DNA of 64,000 nt from positions 5,519,324 through 5,583,323 of the forward strand of contig JABAKD010000009.1 of NCBI GenBank assembly GCA_012845835.1, written 5' to 3'. The stretch comes from Undaria pinnatifida. Lineage: Eukaryota > Sar > Phaeophyceae > Laminariales > Alariaceae. Under the pieces are notes generated by a model. The model did no database searches, was not told the DNA's origin, and worked only from the letters and a program-made list of their open reading frames with translations. The position numbers and the translations under genes are program-made. This document shows, one piece after another, positions 33,701-46,000 of this stretch (its first letter is position 1; the number at the start of each line of letters is the position of its first letter).

Positions 33701-36700
33701 AGTCACAGCAGCCACAATAGGCACAGAAGCAGCCACGCCCGTAGATAGATGTGCTACGAGCTCGAGCAGGGCGAAAGGGCATCCGTCACAGCAGCCGTAC
33801 ATGCACCAGGACACCATCACAGCAGCAGTACATAAACCAGGACACCATCACAGCAGCAGTAGTTACACCAGAGTATGAGCAGGGCGAAACGACGACAGTC
33901 ACAGCAGCAGTAGATACACCAGCGGCCACCGGCAACACTAGAAAGTGGTCACAATCATCACAGCAGCAGCATTTTTTTTTTTTTTCTTGTAGATCCTCCT
34001 GAAGATCCGGGTAAAGAAAAGCTCAAGCTCCATACACTTTCGTTCGTGCACAAGTTTTTGTCCATCCGCAAAACGCAGACTTGATGTTGACCTCGCCCCT
34101 TCGGTTAAGTCGACACCATGGACTTGCCGGCAATCTTCGGCCGAACCCTGTAAGATTCGGCCAAGAAGGTGAGATAGCCACCCAGGAATCGACAGCAGTA
34201 GTCGTTGTCACAACCGGGTCCTAGAAAGGCCACCATTCACACCATTCATGAGACGCACGTACATAGTGAGCGGGGTTATCCGCTTCAAGACATTCAAGAG
34301 CCCCTCGCAACAGGCAAGTGTTCTGTCTCTTATCTCCATACCGCTCTTATCTCAGATCGGTCGCCACAGATTAGGTATCATGTAGGTTTTAGTATAGGGT
34401 GAACGAGACGTGCCAAGCCAATTTGACCGCTCTTGACCCCTTTTCAAACCGCAAGAAATATTCCACACAACAATCACGTCATTTTGTCCCCAAAAAACGT
34501 AAGCACACTTGTAACGCCGTCACAACTGGAAACATGTTTTGGGGAAAAATTACTTGAAGTTAGTATAGGGCGGGATTGTGGGGCTCTATAAAGGGGTGAA
34601 GTTCGTTTTATTTTATTGTGGACTCTCATAAACCGGACAGCCCCAACATTTAGCGACCAAGACGCGCAAAAAAAAAGTCCATTGAGATCTTAACCAAGCG
34701 TCCATCATGGGCTACGTACGCACAACCGATGCTGTTCGTACGTATTTAGTCGTCATATTTGATAAGTGATACGTGCTTGATACCTGCGTACCTGGTATTA
34801 TCGGTTCCCTTTTCGACTCTGCAGTCTCCCAAGAGGATTTGGATTTAACCTCTTCGCTGCAAAAAATATTCCACACTAAACCCAAGCAGTTTGGACGAAA
34901 ATACGTGGGTGCAGTCGTAAAAGGGTTCAAGTCTAAGGGAAGAGCTACGTATGCCGTAAACTTGTGGATCCGTGACGCGGGTCTCTTTGCTTCGGAAGCA
35001 GCGCCACATACCAACAAACGCACAAGCAACATCAACAAAATGTTCATCACAGGGGGTACCCGGTTTAAGAGCGGCCCGTGACACCCGAATGTGACCGCTC
35101 TTACCTCAGATTTGGCGTCATCTACGAGGTAGGCTTCAGTATTTTACAAAAAACATTTCAAGGACGTCAGTCGTGAGTTCGACGAATTTCGGGTCAATAC
35201 CCATCTTTGCAAGCTGCGTTGTTGGCACTTGTAATATATAAAGGGTCACAAGGCGTGCCTAGTCGATTGGACCGTTCATAAGTCCCGAAAGCTCTCCTAT
35301 AAGGCGCTCTTACACCGGGGTACCTACCCACCGTACAGCATCATAGCATTGTTCAGGAATGGTGGTGCCAAAAACTCCCCGGGAATTTGGACCGTCACCA
35401 AACCTTTGCGATCACGTAATACTCCTTCGGCAAACCACACACCCGGGACGTACAACACAACCTTTGCGATCACGTAATACTCCTTCGGCAAACCAAACAC
35501 CCGGAACGTACAACACCACATATCGGCCGGCAGCCTTGCAGGATATATATATGCACAAGTAGCCCCCGGCGTCATCCCGCGGGACCCAAGACCAGGTACT
35601 GTACAACGTTGCCAGTACCAAGGTACGTGTGGCCCTTTTATACTCGAAATATCACCATAAGGTATCATTCGTCTATGATACATGTAAAACACATACGTCG
35701 TATACTTCTTTTTTTTCTGTTTTGCTGTTCTCCGGCGGCCGCGGTTTTTCTCTCGCGCTTTCGGCTGTAGGTTCAGCAAGGCTACCATCGATACACTACG
35801 AGGGATGTCTCGATCCCTGCCGAACTCCGCGGCGGTGCTCTGAGCACCCAACGTCGCTGAGCTGGCTCTTTTTTGCAAGGGGTTGCGTTCCGCTTCGTTG
35901 CTCAAGCCGAGCAGGCGCATGGAAAACCCCACATATTGTTCAACATAGCCCGATCCCTTCTCGCACAAGGGCATTCGCCCCGCTTTCCCGCCCACCGTAC
36001 AGCATCCATCATCAGTTCAATTATTTTACCCTTTGTGCTGTCTGCAACGACGCAGCAGAGGTACCAGCAGCAGCAGCAGCGCTCCTTTGTGACAGCCACG
36101 CACGGTGCTTTTGTGCGTAGGCGTGCGGGCTTCTGCAAATATGTGAGTGGGGTTTTTGCTGTTAAAGGCACACAAAACGACCAGGAAGAGCAGTGGGTTA
36201 TTATCCGCAAAACCAGCCGCTCAGCCCAGCAGCCACAAAAGCAGTATACAGCAGTACAGCAGCAGTACAGCAGCAGCGGTACAACGGCAGCCGCGCTCCA
36301 AGCTCTCGCTTTTGTGCCAGAAAGAAGTCACGGTGTATGTGCGTGTGGCTGGTGCACAGCAGCAGGAGATCGAGCCACGACAACATGCACACGTCCAACG
36401 CAACAGCCGAGCACACATGGTCGAACCTCATACCAGATATACGAAAGCACACAGCAGCAGCAACATGAGTACTGTGCGTAGCTCAAACCTGTACATATCG
36501 TTGGAACGCCTGTGCTTCCCCTTTTCAAGTTGCGACGCCCCCGTGATGTCAAGTCAACCCAATGCCGAAGGAAACTTTGTATGTCTTCGTACGTAAAATG
36601 TGCACTTTCAATTTTTGGCGTCGTGTTCTCCGGCGGCAGAACGTTTTTTTCTCGCACTTGCGGCTGCGCGGCAGGCAAAGGCTACCATCGGTACATTACG

Positions 36701-39700
36701 ACATGTCTGGATCCCAGCCCAGCTCCCGAGGCGGTGGTCTGACCATTCAACGTCGCTGAGCTGGCTCTTCTCAAGGGGTTGTGCTCCGCCTAGTTTAGAC
36801 GAGAAGGCGCATGGAAATCCCCACCACTTTTGGATACTTTCTAATTGCCCGCTCCCCTCTCGCATGCGCGTTTTCAATCAGCCCGCCCATTGCACAACAT
36901 TATCAGTCAATTTTTTCTACCGTCTCTGCAGTCTGTTACGCAGCAGCATTCTTTGGTGACAGCCACAGACGGTGCTTCTGTGTGTATGCACGTGTGATTT
37001 TGTATGTGGAGTATGTGCTGCCATAGGCGCACAAGACGACCAAGAAGAGCGGTATTATTGTTGCGAAACCAGCCGCTCGGCCTCGCGGCCAAAAAAACAG
37101 TATATATACAGCAGTACAGCAGCAGCGACACAACGGCAGCCGTGCTCCAAGCTCTCGCCTTTTGTGCCAGTAGTTACTATTAATAATAGCCACGATGTAC
37201 GTGTGTTGTGTGTGGCTGGTGCACAGCAGCAGGATCATATTATATCGAACCACAACACTATCACGCCCAATGCATCAGCACTCAAACGCACATCGTCGGG
37301 CCTCCTACCAGGTATACGAAGCATACCGCAGCGGACGGTGCTTGTGCGTTAATGTATCTGTTGTTCTGTACGTGGAGTGCGTGATACGTGCATAGGCACA
37401 CCAAGAGGATCAAAAAGAGCGGTGTATTTTTCCTACACGTCTTCTGAAACAGGCGTGCCTGAACCACTACAATGCATGCCTATTCTGCTTAGCTTTCGCC
37501 AGGGACGGACCAGGCACGTTCAAAAGGCCTTTCAAGCACGTTAAAACAAACAAACAAACACCCCTCAAGAGCGCACGGCCGACGTACTCCACGTTAAAAC
37601 TTACTTCCCGGCAGATACTCGTACGGTTGCCGCGAGCGTCCTTCACGACATAGTCGCCGACCTATATCCTAAATGAGGACACACACCCAGTAATACGCGC
37701 GATCGGAGAATCACTCACACACAGCTGGCAACGATGAGTTTCGACGAAATCTTAATCTTCGATCTAACAGCTGAACTGTATTCTATTTTTTTTATGATAT
37801 ATTTCGAAAATTACCCTCGGTCACAGCCCTAAATTGCTGGCATTAAACATTTTTCGCTTGAAAGAAACGCCTCTTATCAACTTTTTCTGAAACAAGAGGC
37901 GCCCGAACCGTTGTGTTCGGAGAAGCCGTTGTTCATTGTGGCTGCATGAAAAACGCGACACAAAGTTGTCGACGAAAAGCAACAACTTCGTCACGCAAGG
38001 CGTTTCGTGAAACGAAAACATTGTTGCACGTGCCAGCATTCCGAGGCAAAACGAAAACATGCGATCCCTCCTCGGCCTTTGTCGCTGGCTTTTACACGGC
38101 CGCTGACGTTCAGGCAGCCCCTGCTGCAAGCATAGACGAGTGCGGCTGATCAGCAGCTAACAATTCCGCGGTGTTCGCATCTTTGTAGCCATTTTTCATG
38201 TCGCCTTCCTTCTTGCTCGTTGTGGTACACTTTTATGGTTTACGAGTAAGCACGATCGTACGCGGTGAGCACAGCAGTAAGTGCGAACACAAACCGACGA
38301 CGAAAATAAGCGGCAGGTGTATCACGCAGCCTGCACAGATGAGAATCGACCCTAAATTCATCGAACTCACAGCTGACGTGTTTTGAAGTATTTTTCAACA
38401 TATCCGTAGGACAAACGAGCGGCAGGCGTATCACGCAGCTTGCAAGGATGAGCATCGACCCTAAATTTATCGAACTCACAGCTGACGTTGTATAGGAGCG
38501 TTTTTCAAAATATCCGTAGAACAAACGAGCGGCAGGTATATCACACAGCTTGCAAAGATGAGTACCGACCCTAAATGTATCGAATTCGCAGCCGACGTGT
38601 TCAGAGGATTTTTTCAAAATAGGGAGAGGCTGGGCATTGCGTGGATAAGCCAACACCCCAACAGCAAGGACTAGAGTGTCGGGGTTGGGATGAGGCTGGG
38701 ACGGCTGAACCCAGCCATTGGAAATGAAGGCACGCACCGTGCGAGGAAACAGAGAGCCTACATCCTGAAAGAAAACATACGAAAACAGATTTTAAAGAAA
38801 AAGAGACGGATGGGGTAGGACCAAGCGTCGGCTGGCAAGGTTTGCAGCACGCGAGGTCCGGGCGAGGCAGAAGGGGGCACTTGTGGCGGTAGCAATCTAC
38901 AATGTGCGCACCCTGGCTGTGAAAGGGAGGAACGGGTATGGGCACGCCGAGTGCGTGCTGGCGAAGGCCCGACGACTTGGCTGTGGCTTCGTCGGGCTGC
39001 AGGAAACAACGAGAGCTGGGAAAACACAGTTTTCTGCAGCACGATACCGAGTTTTACGGTGTGGCCGAGAAGGAACAGAAAGCAGGCAAGGACTACTGTA
39101 TGGAGTTGGTTTGGCTGTCAGGGAAACGATTTGCCGTAAGTCCGTGTATACCCAACAGTTGGTTGACGAACGACTTATGTCCATACGCTTCGAGTTGATT
39201 GGTGAAAGCGTTGCGATCAACCTAGTCGTTGCCTATGCCCCAACGGAATCCAGCCCCAACACACAGCTGAAAGAGGATTTTTTTTTTTCTCTTTTTTTAT
39301 CTTCGGGCGGGTAGGGAAAAATGTGATATTGGAAGAAATTGGGACACATGGTTGAACAGATTCCAACAAAGGAACGTCTGTTTCTACTGATAGACGCAAA
39401 CGCGCGGACTGGAAAAAGGATGAACGGGCGTCATGACGGTAAGGTCCTTGGAGCGCACGGACGTCATGAGCTCAACGCTAACGGCGACCGCCTGCTGATA
39501 TTTGCTCAAGACAACAAGCTCGCCCTCACGAACACGTTTTTTAGCACACGAAAGGGTGGAGTATGAGATACGTCCGATGGAACCAGCAGCCGCAACGACC
39601 AAAAACGGATTGACTACATCCTAACCCTACAAGCACACCTATCTCGCGTGTATGATGTAAAGGTGCACCCCCAGCCCCCGTCCCTAGCCAAGGCGGACTC

Positions 39701-42700
39701 AGACCACAAGATCGTATACGCGATGGTTCGCCTCAGCAGTCGTTTCGCACCCAACAGACACGTGCGAGCGAAAAAACAAACCCGGCTGTTCGATCGGCAG
39801 AAGTTTAGATCCGACGGAGATTGCAGACAGCGAATAGTTGAGCACACCCTTTCCAAGCTTCCTTCCCTACCCTCCCAGCCCAATATTATCTCCGAGATGG
39901 CCGAATCCTTTGCCAAAGTCGTTCCTGACGCAGTAGCGAAAGAGCCTCCACCCCCACCACGCCGCACACACAAACTTGGTTGGTGCGAGTCCGCAGAAAC
40001 CGCAGCCGCCTTCAAAGCAGCATGAGATGCGAGGGCGAATGCACGACGATCCATGCCCATTAAGAGGGACAAAACCGCGTGGAAGACGCGGAGGACGGCA
40101 TGCGCGAACCTGCGAGGGGTGACTGACGCAGGATATTGCATGCCTACTTCGAAGAGCACCTTGCCGAAACGGACAGGCTCCTCGCTGACAACGACCAACG
40201 GGGTTTCTACAAGCACCTGAAGGGCACGGTTGGGTTGGGCGGTAGAAAGGCCCAAAGCGAACAGTTCATCATGGACAAGGATGGCACGCTGCCTAAGGAC
40301 AAGGTGCGCATTCTTGAACGATGGACAAGGATGGCACGCTGCCTAAGGACAAGGTGCGCATTCTTGAACGATGGGCGGGGTATTTCGGTACCCTCCTTAA
40401 TACGGAATTGCCTAAACTTGATCCAGCCATCAGCGACCTATTCCCACAACGGCCGTCAGCACCATCGCTCGGAGATGAACTGACCGTGGATGAAAGGACT
40501 GCCGTAACACGGGGTATGCCAAACTCGAGAGCAGTAGGACCAGACTCCCTGCCGTCGGAGCTGCTGAAAATTGACCACCTCGAATTTATCTGCTACTTCC
40601 ACAACCTACTTGTCAATGTGTGGAGAACGGGAGACGTCCCCCAGCGGTGGAAAGATGCAACCATTAAGGTCCTTCATAAAAAGAAGGATCGATCTGATTG
40701 TAACAATTAGCGAGGGATTTCGCTCGTTGCCCATTCAAGAAAAGTGCTGTTAAAAAACGGTCGCGTCCCGCCTTAGCTTCCACTGTGAGACCGAAGGGGT
40801 ACTCCCCGAAGAACAGTGCGGCTTTCGCCCGCGCGATCAACAGTGGACATGCTGTTCACGTCGTGCCCCGACTGCAAGAACTCGGACGAGCTAGGAGAAT
40901 CCTTCTGTACATGTGCTTCATCGATCTCCAGAAAACATATGACCCCGTCGACCGAGAGCTGCTGTGGGTGGTGCTCGCACGCTTCGGCGTACCAGAGAAA
41001 ATGCTGACCATTATCCGCCAGTTCCACGAAGGCATGCGAGCTCGCGTGCGTACGGGTGACCGTGAGCCATCTGAATGGTTTGACGTCACCCAGGCACTGC
41101 GGCAAGCATGTGTATTGTCGCCCCTCCTACTCAATGTATTTTTCTACGCTGCGATATATGCCGTCCTGGTATGCTTCACTGAGGACCTAGACATTTTGAA
41201 GGACCTGGTTCACCTCGAGGAGGACCTCGGGGGGAACGGGGTGGAGGTTGATCCACTAACCTGTGCGCGAAGGTCAGTCTAGGGCATGCTGTACGCCGAC
41301 GATGCAGGCATTGTGTCCAAGTCGGCGGAAGGCCTTGCGAAGACTATGACCGTCATTGTGACCGTTTTTGAAGCAGCAGGACTCACCGTGTCCAAAAAGA
41401 AAACGGAGAGACAATGCTGCTGCGCACACTCAACCAGGTGCTCCCGGCCTCACCGCTCGTCGTCGAAGCAGCGGGCCAGTATGCAGACGATGCAGTATTT
41501 GTGCCTGGGCGGTCGTATCGACGCAAACGCCGACATCATGCCAGAGACGAAACGATGGATCCGATACGCGTGGGCATGCTACGATCGTTTCAAGCGCGAG
41601 CTGTACGATATGGAGGATGCCCCGTTCATGTTAAAGGTGTGCCTGCTAAAGACCGAGGTGATGGAGACCCTTCTGTGCGGGTGTGTGACTTGGGCTCTCG
41701 GCCTAGAGCACTTCGCTAACCTCCGAACGGCACACCATAACCTCCTCCTACGGACCATTGGCTTTCAGCGCCGACAGCGCACCGACAACCGCATGTCGTA
41801 CGCCAAGGCTCTCAAGAAGGCACAACGTGAGAGCGTTAAGACGACTATCCGCAATCGACGCCTCCTCTTGGCGGGAGCCATACAACGGACGACCAGCGAG
41901 CGACTGACCCATCACGTCATGTTCGGGGACGATGGCTGGTGGGGTGAACCCGAGACGAAGCCGACCAGAAAAGAACTGAGCCCAGTGTCTGGTAGACGAC
42001 ATCAGGGTTTTAGAGGCAACCGAGGGGTCCACGGATAGCTCCCCTTTACTGTTCGGAGTATATACTGTGCTATGGCCAAGGGCGGCTAAGGAGAGTGGGA
42101 ATTGGCACCGGGGGATCGTCGATGCGGCGGACCGCTTCACGACGAGATGGCACAGGGTCGAGGCGGAGAAGAGCTGGCAACGCCTCACAGCAGAGAACGC
42201 CAAGAGCAGCAACCAAGGGAAATCGGGGGGACGGGGGATGGGGGGGGGGGGGGGCGTATTGAAACAGCTGTAGATGAATGCAGAAACGAAATAGGAGATC
42301 GTGTGGCAAGGTACCAGTTGGACTAATAAGTGAAGCGTGTGTTACTCTAGCCCTGAACCCTCTACAGCGAGTGGTAGTTTCTGCTTTGTCTGTTTTCGTT
42401 GAGTTCAATGGGAGCAGCGCGAAAGCGACAGCAGTACTGACTTGCTGACGTCTTTTCTCTTTGTTTGCTCCCTTATTTCCCTTCCCACCGGCCTTATGCC
42501 GGTATGTATCTTCTTCCTCTTCTTCGAGATGTTGCCTTCGTTTTTGTCCGTGAAACAGCAGTTATCTTCTTCGTGTTTTGTCCGTGCAACAGCAGTAATC
42601 TCCGTGCTGTTTTCGTCCGTGCAACAGGTGTCTGTTCCTCTTCAGCACGTATGTTGTTCTCCTTGCAGCCTTTCCTTGATCTTGTATTATATTCTTCGGA

Positions 42701-42977
42701 ACACCTGTCGTTTGTTTTGCTTTGGTTTTCTTTTTTTCTTCTTATTTCTTTTTTTTTTTCCTTCATTTTTTTATGGTCTGGCTTGTTTTGTGGTGCTCTC
42801 GTACCCGGCACGCTAGCATTTCACTTGATTACCTTGATTAATTGCGACTGTTTGGTTTACTCTGTTTCACAGTAGTAGTCTGTGACCACATAATTGGTAT
42901 CTCTCTAGGAGAAGAATCCGCACGGACTCTGGGTCTACTGATGCCGTTGGGTAGAAAAATAACTTTTAAATGTGAAG

Positions 42978-43019
<42 letters not shown>

Positions 43020-46000
43020 GGAGCAGGTAGCACTAGCAGTAGGGCGACTATTCCAGTGCATTCTGCGGCGAGCAGCAGGGGCGGCAACAAAAAACAGCAG
43101 AAAGCAAGAGTACAGCAGTACGAGTACCGGCGGCAAGCTTAGTCGTATTCGTATCACTCTGTCCGGCATCATAACGATATGTTTGTCTTGAAATTAGTAC
43201 CGGAACAGTTATCATACTTCAGGGAATACTGGTGCATGTACATATGCTGCTGCAGAACCATCGAGTACGAGGCAGTTGTATAAGAATAACAATGCAAGTC
43301 ACAACACACACAGACAAGCGACAGACAAGCGACAGACAAGTGACAGACAAGCGACAGACAAGTGACAGACAAGCGACAGACAAGCGACAGACAACGCCAT
43401 GTGTCGATTGCGCAATTCATCGGTAGCCAGTTCTTCGGTGGGTGTATCGGAACTCGCTTGTAAATAGTCGACTGTATGTCGAACCAAAAAAAAGTTGTTC
43501 CGCCAGCAGACACGAAAGTAGATCCCTGACCCCGTGTGGAAAACGCTGAACAGAAACTTGCAGTTTTCCTTTCCGTGTCTTTTTTCTCGGTCCCGTGCAC
43601 CCCTACCCAAACATGCCTACTGCCATATAATTTGTCCGCCTTTCGCATATGCGTTTTCGAATTTATCGGCATGTTTCTTAAACGCCCGTGCTATTGCGGT
43701 AACTGCCCGTAAACGGTGCCATAAACTTGACAAACGTGAAACACTTATTGTGAAGTACGAGTAATTCGGGGATAACCCGACTCTGCGAAATGTTCCATGT
43801 TGGACCGTACTTGTTCGGTGCTTATCTCGGAATGCCGCCTTACGATCTTACGGCGAAGTATATGGGAGCGGTACAGCAGTAAAAATTGAATCACTTGTGT
43901 TGCTTTGCCCACAAAAATAAACTAACATAAGCGGAATATATGAATACGTGAAACATATCACACCTAGAAGCACCTCTATCACCTCTTTTTTGGTTGTACC
44001 ACGTTCGTACTTCAACTACAACTCCAGCGTCACGTCTAATCGAAAAGTACAGCACCCGGCGACGGAATGTTAAGTGCCGTCAATGCTGCGTGGCACAGGG
44101 CCAGCACTTTTTGTGGCCTGAAAGCACCGCGACAGCAGTGTCTCCGAAGTTTGAAAAAAAATGGGTGTGGTTGAAAACAAATGTGTGTGTGGTGAAAAAC
44201 AAATGTGTGTGTGGTTAAAAACAAATGTGGGTCCACGTCAGCGGATTTTCTCCTTGTATTTTGCCCAAGTGATTGTTTTACTGCTGCTGCGATGATTAGT
44301 GCCTGTACGTATGTAAGAGTTTTGAAAAACGTGTTTTGCTGTGATCTACGTAGCGCTACCACATTTTGACCTGGTACCCACAACGCGATGTTTTTTGTCT
44401 AAATTTCTTCGCTTTTCGACGCACGTCCCCAGCGATCGCGGCGTCGACGACATGGAAAAAACAAGTCCACCACCCTGGACTACTTTCCCTGCCTGTACAC
44501 ACGATCACACGAAAAATCTGGATCGATTTCATTAACGTTTACCGCTGCGACAGAGTGACCGCGAAAATTGCCCAAACTGGCGGCGCGATTGCTGGGAACA
44601 CACGTAGCAGCGGCGCAAACGATACACTACATGGCCGCGGTGCCCCGGATTGCTCCAATTCTAGCAAGACAACGGAAGATCAGAATATGTCTTGACTCGG
44701 GGGGTTACGGGCGTGGTGTGCCATTTTGAAGGCTTCAGTGTGGAGCACGGCGCCAGCGAAAGAGCGCAGAGCGCTGAATGACCCACCGGGAAATGTGCGC
44801 GGCCGTTTTGAAAAAAAAAACAAGATTTAGATAATATTTTAGGCCATAGTTTACACCGCATTTGTCGTTTTGCGGGTAAAGCAGCACAGGTGAAATTGGT
44901 TTGGGCAGCCGAACTTGAGTAACGTCCCCTTCCCCTAGGAATAAAAGCTATATAAATTCCGCCAGAAGCCCCTGGACTCGCTCCCCCAGCCCCCCGGGGA
45001 AACTCCACTAGCTGCCAAATTCAAGCTTTGAGCGTGCTGCGGCCCTGCGACCTTCCGCGACGAAGGCGATGGCGACTTGGTTAGTCAACAGGTCCAAGTA
45101 TGCTCAGAAGAGCTTCCCACATATTCGAACAATCCCTTCATTGGTCCAGCATTGGTCAACCATCTACTGATATCTCGGGAAATGTCATTGGCAACAACCG
45201 CACCGACCAAAACACCACCGTCCACGATTGACACTGCTTGCTGAAGGAAGCGCGTAAAACGTTTGGCTCCCTGGATCGAGGGTCGGCGACACACAGAGAT
45301 ACAGCAATCAATTTCTCGACCATGTGGTGGACACGCCATGCACGCTGATGCGCGCGACGATTTCGACCCGTTCATCGACAACCCCGCTGGGTAAGCAGGC
45401 AACTGCTGTTACACCACAACAATAGGTACGGCACCTGTTGCTGTAAAGTCATGCCGCGCGAAAAAATCAGCCAGATCCTGGCTCGCATGTCAGGCACTTT
45501 CGGCAATGCGAGGTTTCGATCCAAGCGGGCATGCCTCTTAAACACCCCCTTGTGGGTTTTCCGGTAAAATTCCCGGCAAGGATATCATACGAGTATAAGC
45601 GTACTCGGCAACCGCAAAACATCGCTTCTACTGCTGCTGTGAGCACAAGCTTGTTGGCGGAGCTCCGACATCCCTGTTGCGCACCGTATCATTCAACGCC
45701 TAAGATAGCACACCCCTAATGGGCGATTTTTTCCCAGCCGATTTTTTAGACAATGGGGAGAGCGCAAACGCCGAGCAATGGGTCTATATATGCGCATATC
45801 TCGATGAGATATTTCCAACGATGCGGGTTTGAATCCTCCCCGAGCGAACATCATGCTCGTATGTAGGGACCTTCTCTTCCGCAAAAATGACTAGCGGAGA
45901 GAACAAGAGCGTGCAAAATTCGATGAAAAACGAAACGATGAAAAGTTGAAAAATGGGGATGCTGAACCCTACAGCCAATGCGTGATGAAAACGAAGGCAC

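Noticed and set aside
34773-35081. A 102-codon + strand frame beginning [20 protein letters not shown]
   Set aside because: It overlaps fragments of the TTAACCCC-type and AGTGGGTACC-type elements, and no family is recognisable.
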